Assembly: GCA_964396845.1 (NCBI GenBank) | Contig: CAYNGH010000178.1 | Span: 1-6,532 of the forward strand | Origin: CAYNGH01 sp964396845 | GTDB taxonomy: Bacteria; Vulcanimicrobiota; JAJTBE01; CAYNGH01 | Reading direction: 5' to 3' | Length of the DNA stretch: 6,532 nucleotides | Shown here: one piece after another, positions 1-6,230 of the stretch | Numbering within the stretch: the stretch's first letter is position 1 | How the letters are laid out: each line of letters opens with the position of its first letter | The notes under the pieces: model-generated | Seen by the model: the letters and a program-made list of their open reading frames with translations, nothing else | What the model was told of the DNA's origin: nothing | Database searches by the model: none | Made by a program: the position numbers and the translations under genes

Positions 1-758
1 TGAATCATATCCACCATCAAAGAAAGGATTTGCTTTCCCTCAGGCCCGTCAAAACCCACCAGTTCTCCGTCCATGAATGGCTCAAAAACACAGCGATCCA
101 TTTGCCACAGCATAACCTGGAAAAACTCCGCTAACTCCATTGGAGTGGCATGGTTGGGAATCAGGAAGGCCATGGGGATTTCCTCGTTGGATTCCTGGGC
201 TTTTTTGATTGCACTCTTGCCGATGTCAACAATATCCTGCCATACCTGGGGCCGTTTGTCGGTATATCTGCCCAGTATGTCATTGTTTATGATGAGGGCC
301 CGGTTGTAACCGGTAAAAGGAAGGCTCATCAGTTTGCCGTTCTTCATGGATGAATCCCACATCTGGGAGAAAGTGTCCATCTTGAAGACGATAAAAACAG
401 AACTGCCCACTTTTTCCCGGATCAAATCTTCCATATATACCAGGGGACTGACCCTGTCAATCTCCTCCTGCCAGCGGGTTTCAATCAGGGCCACGTCAGG
501 CTTGTCTTCTCCCGATAAAAGCGCCTGGTGAAGCTCGTCGGCAGTATCAAACCGTCGAATATTAAGCTGTACCAGTCCGTTGGTTTTTTCGGGGTATGTG
601 TTGAGGAGTTTTTCGAACAGGGGGGAATACTCCCCGGGCAGGGGATGCCACACGGTAATGACGGTCTGGTATGCCAGAGCGTCATTGCCGGGAATAAACA
701 GAATAACCCCCAGAATTACAATCAATGCCGTGATGAGAATTTTTGCCTTTTTACTCAT
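1..758 (-). CDS. Extracellular solute-binding protein, family 1 (ABC transporter), C-terminus outside window
   Basis: This is the N-terminal 252 residues of a periplasmic binding protein that would deliver a substrate, probably a sugar or related small molecule, to an ABC importer. I read it directly from the minus strand, where the frame is open from the ATG at 758 to the window edge. Residues 1-29 form a Sec signal peptide: basic MSKKAK, a hydrophobic core, and a likely cut after ALA29. No lipobox cysteine follows. The mature protein opens with TVITVWHPLPGEY, has PDVALIE at about 87-93 and LPFTGYNRALIINND at 146-160, all typical of the family 1 (UgpB/MalE-like) fold. A GGAGG at 766-770 lies 7 nt from the ATG. 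Permease and ATPase genes, if linked, would lie beyond the left edge. The family call is good; the substrate cannot be inferred. Confidence 0.85.
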   Translation of the reverse strand, partial: MSKKAKILITALIVILGVILFIPGNDALAYQTVITVWHPLPGEYSPLFEKLLNTYPEKTNGLVQLNIRRFDTADELHQALLSGEDKPDVALIETRWQEEIDRVSPLVYMEDLIREKVGSSVFIVFKMDTFSQMWDSSMKNGKLMSLPFTGYNRALIINNDILGRYTDKRPQVWQDIVDIGKSAIKKAQESNEEIPMAFLIPNHATPMELAEFFQVMLWQMDRCVFEPFMDGELVGFDGPEGKQILSLMVDMI

Positions 759-793
759 TTTAATTCCTCCTTAAAAAGAAACAGGAAACCGGT

Positions 794-806
794 CAGGGAT
801 TCCCTG
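794..806. promoter_or_regulatory. Near-perfect 13-bp palindrome in the leader of the binding-protein gene
   Basis: The sequence CAGGGATTCCCTG has 6-bp arms around one central base and ends 35 bp upstream of the solute-binding protein ATG. The position and symmetry would suit an operator for a dimeric repressor or a small leader hairpin. AT-rich sequence just upstream (about 821-830, TATATATTTTA on the plus strand) could supply a -10 box, but I find no convincing -35. The arms are short, so chance is a real alternative. Confidence 0.25.
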
Positions 807-839
807 GTGAGGTGTCGGATATATATTTTACCTATCTGT

Positions 840-860
840 CTGTTTTAATTTATGTTTATT
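840..860 (-). repeat. Copy 1 of a 21-bp intergenic repeat (partner at 1441-1461)
   Basis: On the plus strand this copy begins CTGTTTTAATTTAT. It matches the partner at 19 of 21 positions, including the first 14 exactly. It sits 81 bp upstream of the solute-binding protein start. The partner sits in the same orientation 111 bp upstream of the 153-aa gene. It could be a shared regulator site or an AT-rich promoter element. Both copies are low in complexity, so chance similarity is possible. Confidence 0.35.
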
Positions 861-867
861 TCAAACC

Positions 868-1329
868 TTAGCGATAAACTTTACGGATATTCCGGAGCTT
901 GCCCACATGGGATCGGATGAATTTGATAAGCTCATCCCTGCCTGATATGGTGCTCTCGAATTTCAGTTTCTGCTTGAAATCCCCCAGCTCGTAGTAAATA
1001 ATCAGCTCGCCGAAGAACCCTCTCGATGGCAGACGGATAAAATACTGCACCTTTTCCCAGGGGATTGTGATGGTCTTGAAATTGCGGTGATATGACACAT
1101 CCCGCTGGGTCACCACGATTCGTTCAAAGAAAACCTGGCTGACTACTTTGTAGAAGGGCGAAGACAAAAGAGCGCACATTATCAGGTATCCCCCAAGGAT
1201 GACAATGCTCAGCTGGTTGCGTTCCTTGATGAAATAATAAATGGTGATACCATAGGCAGAGCCGAAGCCAAAAAAATACTTGGCAAGCCTTATGTACATG
1301 TCCTTGTTGAGATAATTATATTCGTGCAC
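868..1329 (-). CDS. Two-TM membrane protein with a possible PH-like domain, function unknown
   Basis: This encodes a 153-aa protein that I do not recognise by name. Residues about 15-34 (a stretch ending GITIYYFI) and 41-57 (IVILGGYLIMCALLSSP) look like two membrane helices joined by a short charged loop, KERNQ. The rest, about 68-145, is soluble and alternates beta-type strands: ERIVVTQRDVSYHR, TITIPWEKVQYFI, ELIIYYELGD, KQKLKFEST, then a helix RDELIKFIRSHV. That order (strand-rich sheet closed by one helix, after a TM pair) resembles bacterial PH-like (DUF304-type) domains; this is inference. The frame is open back to an ATG at 1371, but I prefer GTG at 1329 because GGGGAGG lies just before it (core at 1334-1338, 4 nt away). 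The residues upstream of it (CVWQPRGG) look non-coding. An ATG ten codons further in is a weaker alternative. Confidence 0.7.
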   Translation of the reverse strand: MHEYNYLNKDMYIRLAKYFFGFGSAYGITIYYFIKERNQLSIVILGGYLIMCALLSSPFYKVVSQVFFERIVVTQRDVSYHRNFKTITIPWEKVQYFIRLPSRGFFGELIIYYELGDFKQKLKFESTISGRDELIKFIRSHVGKLRNIRKVYR

Positions 1330-1440
1330 AGGTCCTCCCCGGGGCTGCCACACACAAGGTGGACTGGCCAATACCGGTAGTTTTTTATTCTATGTGAAAT
1401 CCCGGTTTCCTCTTATTGTCGGTTTCAATTCAAACATCCG

Positions 1441-1461
1441 CTGTTTTAATTTATCCTTATT
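1441..1461 (-). repeat. Copy 2 of a 21-bp intergenic repeat (partner at 840-860)
   Basis: This copy begins CTGTTTTAATTTAT on the plus strand and differs from copy 1 only at its 15th and 16th bases. It lies in the 258-bp gap between the 119-aa gene and the 153-aa gene, 111 bp upstream of the GTG start of the latter. I see no gene or clear promoter in the rest of this gap. Confidence 0.35.
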
Positions 1462-1587
1462 CACATCATGCACTTCTTTTAAACCGGAATATGATATGCC
1501 GGCAGTTTTTTTTATCAGAAGATGGAAAATCAGACAGCCTTCACAGCAGACAAACAACCCGCTGGAGCTTTTGCCGGCCGGGGCTTT

Positions 1588-1947
1588 TTACTGCGCCGGG
1601 GGACGGCTGAGGAAAAAAATCCCTAACTGTATCAGGCCCCGGAGAATAAAAGCCAGAAGGATTGTATGAACCCCGTAGTTATATCCCATTTTCAGCTTCT
1701 TTTTCTTGTATATGAGATCCATTATGAACAGCGACGGGAGCAGGGTTACAATCAGGGAGAGAAACGCCGCCAGGATATTGCCCATCACATTCTTTAACAC
1801 ATCAAAATGAAAAACTGCTATAAGCTCCACGGTGAGATAAACCGCAGCACCAAGAAATACCGCTATGGTTCCTTCTTTTTCCGCTTGTTCCATTTTATTC
1901 TTGTCGGGTTGGGAACTGGTCTGCTTTTTTTGTTTCTTTTTGGCCAT
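1588..1947 (-). CDS. Small three-TM membrane protein, function unknown
   Basis: This encodes a 119-aa protein. It opens with a very basic, polar tail (MAKKKQKKQTSSQPDKNK) and then has three likely membrane helices at about 28-48 (IAVFLGAAVYLTVELIAVFHF), 56-79 (GNILAAFLSLIVTLLPSLFI and on) and 91-113 (YGVHTILLAFILRGLIQLGI and on). A basic loop, YKKKKLKMGYNYG, joins helices 2 and 3. By the positive-inside rule the tail and this loop would be cytoplasmic. I do not recognise the family. The frame extends upstream to an ATG at 1995, but I chose the ATG at 1947: GAGGA lies just before it, and the extra residues (MPVTSKIAENFYCEDS) come from the AT-rich spacer next to the terminator. It is the first gene after the ptb terminator and so probably has its own promoter. 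Confidence 0.7.
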   Translation of the reverse strand: MAKKKQKKQTSSQPDKNKMEQAEKEGTIAVFLGAAVYLTVELIAVFHFDVLKNVMGNILAAFLSLIVTLLPSLFIMDLIYKKKKLKMGYNYGVHTILLAFILRGLIQLGIFFLSRPPAQ

Positions 1948-2010
1948 GCTGTCCTCGCAGTAAAAATTTTCTGCTATTTTCGAAGTCACAGGCAAAAAGC
2001 CTCTTTATAA

Positions 2011-2040
2011 TAAAAAAGAGGGCCGAAGCCCTCTTTTAGT
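2011..2040 (-). terminator. Rho-independent terminator of the buk-ptb operon
   Basis: Bases 2014-2023 and 2028-2037 pair as a perfect 10-bp stem (AAAAGAGGGC with GCCCTCTTTT). Read on the minus strand the loop is TTCG closed by C-G, the very stable UUCG tetraloop, and the stem runs into a T-rich tail (TTTTTTATTATA). It begins 22 bp past the ptb stop, as expected for the operon's end. The plus strand also has a T-rich tail, so it could work both ways, but no plus-strand gene converges on it. A short CCTCTTT at 2000-2006 could pair with the same arm as an alternative fold. Confidence 0.92.
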
Positions 2041-2059
2041 TTGTTTGTTTTTATTGCTG

Positions 2060-2980
2060 TCATGCCTTGACCTGGGATGCCTGGGCAAGATACGAAGACA
2101 GGGCGATGGAGAGTTTCTTTGTCTGGGCTGAATCCGCTCTGGAGGGGAGTATCACGGGGATTTTTGCCCCCGCCACAATCGCTGCGGACTTGATGCCAGC
2201 CACAAACTGGTTCATCAGCTTGTAAACAGGGTTGGCAGAATCAAGGCTGGGAAACACCAGAATATCCGCATCACCGCAGACCTCGCCTTTGACTCCCTTT
2301 TCCTGGGCGGCATGTTTTGACATGGCAATGTATGTATCGTAAGGCCCTTCCACCACACACTTGTTTGAACCGGCAAAATGCTCCACCACGGCGTTGGCGT
2401 GTACCGTGGATTCAATCTTGGGGTTTAATTTTTCCACGGGGCATATCATGGCCACCTTGGGTTTTTGGATGCCTAATTTGTGCATTACTTCCACCAGGTT
2501 GTTGACGATTTTGATCTTTTCTTCAACACCAGGGTATATGTTGATGGCCACATCAGTGAGGGCTACTAACTTGTGGTATCCGGGGATTTGCATAAGGGCC
2601 ACATGGCAAAGCAGGTTTCCTTCGGGGACCATGGCATATTCCTTGTCCAGGATTGCCTTGAGGTAATACTTTGTATCGATGATTCCCTTGAGGAGGAAAT
2701 CTCCCTGGCCCCGGGCCATCATGGCTACTGCTTCTCTGGCGGCCATGGCGGGATCATCTATATCCAGAATTTCAAAAGGGGAAGTGTCGAGGCCCACCTT
2801 CTGTGCCACCGCCCGGATCTTGTCCTTACCGCCGATGAGGGTCCCTCCCTTGAGCCATCCGTCCTCAAGAGCTTCTTTTACAGCAGTCTGGGCTTCTTCG
2901 TTGTTGGCCATTGGCACTACCACCCGGCCATGAATTTTTTTCGCCGCCTCTTCGATCTGGGAAAAATTAGTTATGTTCAA
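2060..2980 (-). CDS. ptb: Phosphate butyryltransferase
   Basis: This cytoplasmic enzyme exchanges CoA for phosphate on butyryl-CoA and similar short acyl-CoAs, giving the acyl phosphate used by butyrate kinase. The 306-aa length fits the family (about 300). The phosphate acetyl/butyryltransferase fold shows in VVVPMANNEEAQTAVKEAL (20-38), GDFLLKGIIDTKYYLKAIL (93-111), NIYPGVEEKIKIVNN (147-161), CGDADILVFPSLDSANPVYK (235-254) and the C-terminal signature PVILPSRADSAQTKKLSIAL (275-294). The start is a TTG at 2980, chosen because AAGGAGG lies 6 nt before it and the N-terminus (NITNFSQIEEAAKK) then matches family length. It is second in the operon, 18 bp after buk, and is followed by a strong terminator. 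Relatives also act on acetyl-CoA or branched acyl-CoA; adjacency to buk favours butyrate or branched-chain substrates. Confidence 0.93.
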   Translation of the reverse strand: MNITNFSQIEEAAKKIHGRVVVPMANNEEAQTAVKEALEDGWLKGGTLIGGKDKIRAVAQKVGLDTSPFEILDIDDPAMAAREAVAMMARGQGDFLLKGIIDTKYYLKAILDKEYAMVPEGNLLCHVALMQIPGYHKLVALTDVAINIYPGVEEKIKIVNNLVEVMHKLGIQKPKVAMICPVEKLNPKIESTVHANAVVEHFAGSNKCVVEGPYDTYIAMSKHAAQEKGVKGEVCGDADILVFPSLDSANPVYKLMNQFVAGIKSAAIVAGAKIPVILPSRADSAQTKKLSIALSSYLAQASQVKA

Positions 2981-2986
2981 TTTGTT

Positions 2987-2991
2987 CCTCC
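2987..2991 (-). promoter_or_regulatory. Shine-Dalgarno site that supports the TTG start of ptb
   Basis: On the minus strand this reads GGAGG within AAGGAGG, with 6 nt (AACAAA) before the TTG at 2980. No ATG or GTG in the same frame fits this site. It lies in the 18-bp gap between buk and ptb, so it allows separate initiation on ptb rather than relying only on coupling to buk. Confidence 0.85.
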
Positions 2992-2998
2992 TTGAGAT

Positions 2999-4195
2999 TT
3001 AATTTTTAATAAGCTCTGGTGAAAGTTTTCTTTTTCCGGAGTCTTTACCCTCTACTGTTTCGGCTATGACACCGGTATATTCCTGGGGGACTTCTTCGCC
3101 GGCCAGAACTCTCAGGGCAGCATCCCGCAATGCTCCCAGCTCGTCGCCTCCGGGATATACCATTACCGGGGCAATCCATTCGATTCTTTTCTTTATCCAC
3201 TTTAGACAGTATGGATCATACATTACACCGCCGGTGAGGACGATAGCATCCACATTGCCCTCCAGGGCCGTCGCCAGTCCGCCGATCTCTTTGGCAATCT
3301 GATAACACATGGCCTCCAGGATTTCCTTTACTTCCTGGGGACTGGCCAGTCCTTTGCTCAGATTGGCTTCCCCGGGGACGTGTTTTCCCTCGATGTAATC
3401 GTCAATCACCCGCAGGTCCGAGGTGTTCAGGTATGCCCGCAGACCGCCCCGACGGGTTACTCTGACCTTGATGTCCTCGTAGGTGTAATTCCCGGAAAAA
3501 CACATCTTTGCAACACCCAGGGCACTGACACCGCCGGATCTCTGGGGAGTGAAAGGCCCGTCCCCTTCAAGGCCGTTATTGACATCAACCACCCTGCCTC
3601 CCACATGGGCGCCGATGGTTATGCCTCCTCCGGCATGAGCAACGATGAACCGGCAGTCTTTCAGGTCCCGGCCCAGCTCCTCTGCTGCCATGCGGGCAAC
3701 CCGCTTCTGGTTCAGGCAGTGGAATATGGATTTTCTGGGCAACTCGGGAAGTCCTGAATAGCGTGCCAGGGGCCACATCTCATCCACAACCACCGAATCG
3801 GCGATAAATGCGGGCTTGTTAAAGGCGTTCCCCACGGCATAGGCCAGGATTCCCCCAAGGTTGCAGGGATGATCTCCATATTTTGCCGAGATAAGATCCT
3901 CGATCATGGCCCGGTTTACTTTGAAAACCCCGCCGGGAATCGGGTGCAGAAGCCCGCCACGGCCAATGACCGCATCAATGTCCGATAGATCCATGCCGTT
4001 GTCCCGGAGGGCTTTTTTGATATGGTTCTTGCGGAATTCAAACTGGGAGGTGACATTCTGTTCTTCAAAGGGATGAAGGTCCTCGATGGAATAGCCGATG
4101 GATTTCTTGAAAATCGGTTCCTTGCCCTTGTAAACTGCCACCTCGTCATGGGTGGAGCCGGGATTAATCACCATTATGATAAAATCTTTGCTCAT
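2999..4195 (-). CDS. buk: Butyrate kinase
   Basis: This enzyme transfers phosphate from butyryl phosphate to ADP, giving butyrate and ATP; it can run in reverse to activate the acid. It belongs to the acetate/butyrate kinase group of the ASKHA fold. The first phosphate loop is VINPGST (9-15), the second is VAHAGGGITIGAH (185-197), and the adenosine motif is VLTGGVMYDP (319-328), followed by YPGGDELGALRDAALRVLAGEE. Likely active-site residues, by analogy with acetate kinase, are N11, R79 (GRGG), H109, D133 (ADSVVVDE) and H187. At 398 aa it is longer than the clostridial enzyme (about 355), mostly from a charged C-terminal tail after about residue 373 that lacks a clear motif. The ATG at 4195 has GGGGG 5 nt upstream. 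It is the first gene of the operon. Related carboxylate kinases may use isobutyrate or branched acids. Confidence 0.95.
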   Translation of the reverse strand: MSKDFIIMVINPGSTHDEVAVYKGKEPIFKKSIGYSIEDLHPFEEQNVTSQFEFRKNHIKKALRDNGMDLSDIDAVIGRGGLLHPIPGGVFKVNRAMIEDLISAKYGDHPCNLGGILAYAVGNAFNKPAFIADSVVVDEMWPLARYSGLPELPRKSIFHCLNQKRVARMAAEELGRDLKDCRFIVAHAGGGITIGAHVGGRVVDVNNGLEGDGPFTPQRSGGVSALGVAKMCFSGNYTYEDIKVRVTRRGGLRAYLNTSDLRVIDDYIEGKHVPGEANLSKGLASPQEVKEILEAMCYQIAKEIGGLATALEGNVDAIVLTGGVMYDPYCLKWIKKRIEWIAPVMVYPGGDELGALRDAALRVLAGEEVPQEYTGVIAETVEGKDSGKRKLSPELIKN

Positions 4196-4737
4196 GCATA
4201 CCCCCGATTGTGAATTTTAGTGCTATCCGGCATTTCATTTCTATTTGTAAATGGAATATCCTTTCGCACAGCCCCGCCATCGGGAGTTAATTAATTTGGC
4301 CATGTCAGCATCATTGCACAGGGTTCGCCGGGAAAAACATGCCCAATAATCATCGGGGTTTTATTTCTGTCAGGAGTTACTCAAAGTAGAAAGTTGATAG
4401 AAGTGTGTTTTAGGAAAACTTAAATTTCATCGAAAAAACATCCGATAATGTGCAAAAAAGAAGAAGGTGCTTTCTGCAATAAATTTAACTGATCACACAT
4501 TAATAAAAGTAATACCAGGCATTACAAATGCTTGGTATTACGTGATTTAAAGCTTTTTGGAGGGGGGCCGGGGGAAACCAATTACCGAGGCTGGAAAAAA
4601 GATCAAGCCCGAATCGGCCCGATTATTTTGGCCTTCTGATTAATTACCATCGCGACTCATATTTTCCCCATTTTTTAAAAATGGGTCACGAAAAAGGTTC
4701 CCCCGACAATATAAAATGAGTATGTCTTGTTCTGTTT
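4196..4737. other. 542-bp intergenic region upstream of buk, no gene found
   Basis: I see no plausible gene here on either strand. The region is AT-rich with several inverted repeats: a 15-bp hairpin at 4509-4541, a CCCATTTTT/AAAAATGGG palindrome at 4667-4685, and a weak 6-bp minus-strand hairpin at 4342-4357 followed by a T5 run. A G-rich patch, GGGGGGCCGGGGG, lies at 4562-4574. The buk promoter should lie in the part nearest 4200, but no convincing -35/-10 pair stands out. The end nearest 4737 should hold the radical SAM gene's 3' end and terminator. The length is unusual beside the tight spacing of buk and ptb, and it could hide a leader RNA or the remains of a lost gene. Confidence 0.6.
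4509..4541 (-). terminator. 15-bp near-perfect inverted repeat, possible terminator or operator
   Basis: The arms GTAATACCAGGCATT and AATGCTTGGTATTAC pair at 14 of 15 positions, with the odd one a G-T pair, around a 3-nt loop. On the minus strand the stem is followed by TTTTATTA, so it could end transcripts from the radical SAM gene. It lies about 200 bp past that stop codon, and the stem is poorer in GC than most terminators. A binding site for a dimeric regulator of buk-ptb is the main alternative. Confidence 0.4.
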
Positions 4738-6087
4738 TTATTGGAGAGGCTTTTGATCATCAGGATTCCCCGGGCTGTTGCGTCCAGTATCATGGGGAAG
4801 ACGGGACTGGATGTGGCCTGATACCCGGCGACGGCGGTTCTGGCTTTCTTTGGAGTTGTAGTGCCGGAAGACTTCCCGGATCCCTTCGGTGATTTCCCGG
4901 GGCGTGAGGCGCATGGGCTGGAAATTCACATGATACCACGTGTAGCGATGCCACCGCCGGTCAATGATTCTTCCGGATCTGGCCAGCTCGTCAAACAGAG
5001 GAGTGCCGGGCATCGGGGTGAGGGATGCAATATCCAGCTCAAAGAGGGGATTTTCATCCAGAAACAGCTTCAACCGGTCAAAGGTCCCGGGGTCATCGTC
5101 GTCAAACCCCACCACGAAACAGCCCAGCACACCTATCCCTGCCTGTTGAATCTGCCGGATATACCTGCCGTAACTGTCAATCTGCCGGGCTTTCCATGGC
5201 TCCGCTTCTTTGAGGCTCCGGGGGTTAAGGGTTTCAAAGCCGATGAGAAGCTCCACACAGCCTGATTGCGCTAACAGATCCAGAAGCTCCGGGTCTTCTC
5301 CCACCGACACGTCGCAATAAGCCTCCCATTTGATGTTCAGGGGCTTGAGCTTCCGGGCAAGCTGCCGTGCCCAGGCCCTGTCCACCAGCATATTTTCATC
5401 GGCAAAGGTGATGAAAGCATCGGGATGAAACTGCCGGGCATGTTGAACCTCAAGGGCCACCTGCCGGGGAGTTTTTTTCCGATAGTGGGGGCCGTAAACC
5501 TGCCCCAGACAGCAGAACCGGCATTTACGGGGACATCCCCGGGTTGCGAAAAGGGGGATTTTATCATACCAGAGAGGATCGGGGATCAGATCAAACCGGG
5601 GGGGGGGCAGGGATGCAAGGTTGGCAGTGCCGGGGCTTCTGTATGTTTTGCCGGGACTGCCTGATTCCAGGTCACGAAGAAACTTTGCCATTACCTGCTC
5701 CCCTTCACCGGTGATGACGGTATCCACATGAGCACAGGCTTCTCCCGGCAGGGCCGATGCATGCATTCCGCCCATCACAACGGGGATTCCCCGACTGCGA
5801 AAATGATCCCCTATCTCATAAGCCCTTGGCGCCTGGTGGTTCATGGCTGTCAGGCAGGCCAGGTGGTAATCCCTGTGGAGATAATCCCGGGGCAGGTTCT
5901 CCTGGGCAAGGTAATCCTCATCGATGAAATCCAGCTCCCAGGAGTCGTCAAAACACGAGGCAACAGAAAGAAGACCCAGATTGGGGATCCGTTCTATTCC
6001 CTCCACCCCGGAAACCTGGTTCAGCATCTCCCGTTCCCGGTGATACCGGGGATCGTGGGGCTGTATGAGGACTGCGGTTTTTTTCAT
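4738..6087 (-). CDS. B12-binding-like domain / radical SAM protein (COG1032 type)
   Basis: This 449-aa cytoplasmic protein probably binds a [4Fe-4S] cluster and S-adenosylmethionine and carries out a radical reaction on an unknown substrate. Residues 1-140 form a Rossmann-like cobalamin-binding-type domain with GGMHASALPGEA (106-117) and ITGEGE (125-130). The DxHxxG motif that ligates cobalt is absent, so it may not hold B12 in the base-off manner. After the linker LPPPRFDLIPDPLWYD comes the radical SAM core with RGCPRKCRFCCLG: C185, C189 and C192 make the CxxxCxxC motif, with a fourth cysteine at 193. ELLIGFETLN (279-288) and TPMPGTPLFDELARSGRI (357-374) are typical of the group. The last 40 residues are polar and basic and look disordered. 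AAAGGA lies 4 nt before the ATG. A run of ten C residues on the coding strand lies at 5598-5607. Family assignment is firm; the reaction is unknown. Confidence 0.9.
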   Translation of the reverse strand: MKKTAVLIQPHDPRYHREREMLNQVSGVEGIERIPNLGLLSVASCFDDSWELDFIDEDYLAQENLPRDYLHRDYHLACLTAMNHQAPRAYEIGDHFRSRGIPVVMGGMHASALPGEACAHVDTVITGEGEQVMAKFLRDLESGSPGKTYRSPGTANLASLPPPRFDLIPDPLWYDKIPLFATRGCPRKCRFCCLGQVYGPHYRKKTPRQVALEVQHARQFHPDAFITFADENMLVDRAWARQLARKLKPLNIKWEAYCDVSVGEDPELLDLLAQSGCVELLIGFETLNPRSLKEAEPWKARQIDSYGRYIRQIQQAGIGVLGCFVVGFDDDDPGTFDRLKLFLDENPLFELDIASLTPMPGTPLFDELARSGRIIDRRWHRYTWYHVNFQPMRLTPREITEGIREVFRHYNSKESQNRRRRVSGHIQSRLPHDTGRNSPGNPDDQKPLQ

Positions 6088-6230
6088 TGTATCCTTTCAG
6101 GCACCTGCAACCTGTCGCCGGCAGTTTATCTTCTTTCTGAGATTCTTGCATCCTTTTTCATCTTCATCTTTTCCTCGGGAAGAAACTGTGTTATATTTAT
6201 TTTTGCCGGCAGTGCCGGTGAGTGAATATC
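6088..6230. promoter_or_regulatory. Divergent promoter region between the radical SAM and U32 genes
   Basis: These 143 bp separate two divergently transcribed genes. Toward the U32 gene an extended -10 box can be read: TG at 6189-6190, one base, then TATATT at 6192-6197, which would give a leader of about 25-30 nt. No good -35 accompanies it (TTTTCC is 17 bp upstream). An inverted repeat CCGGC-AGT-GCCGG lies just downstream at 6206-6218, placed where a repressor could block transcription, and GCCGGCAGT recurs near 6118-6126. No clear promoter toward the radical SAM gene is visible. Confidence 0.4.

Noticed and set aside
1565..1590. GC-rich GCCGGCCGGGGC next to the 119-aa gene's stop as a terminator
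   Set aside because: The arms pair poorly without bulges, and the T-run lies on the plus strand, the wrong side for the minus-strand gene.
1394..1669. Plus-strand open frame of 91 aa across the gap beside the 119-aa gene
   Set aside because: No ribosome site, no family resemblance, and it overlaps the end of a better-supported minus-strand gene.
3380..3757. Plus-strand open frame of 125 aa
   Set aside because: It lies wholly inside buk on the opposite strand and has no recognisable motif or Shine-Dalgarno site; it is a shadow of the real gene.
4266..4279. Sigma-54-like promoter (TGGC...TGC on the minus strand) upstream of buk
   Set aside because: The spacing between the GG and GC elements is one base short and the TTGC box is imperfect, so it does not meet the consensus.
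4560..4574. G-quadruplex in the GGAGGGGGGCCGGGGG patch
   Set aside because: There are not four clear runs of three or more G residues; at best a weak two-tier structure could form.
4861..5265. Plus-strand open frame of 134 aa
   Set aside because: It is antisense to the C-terminal half of the radical SAM gene, whose motifs are clear, and has no family features.
5728..6225. Plus-strand open frame of 165 aa
   Set aside because: Most of it is antisense to the radical SAM gene and the rest covers the divergent promoter region; the composition is not protein-like and no ribosome site is evident.
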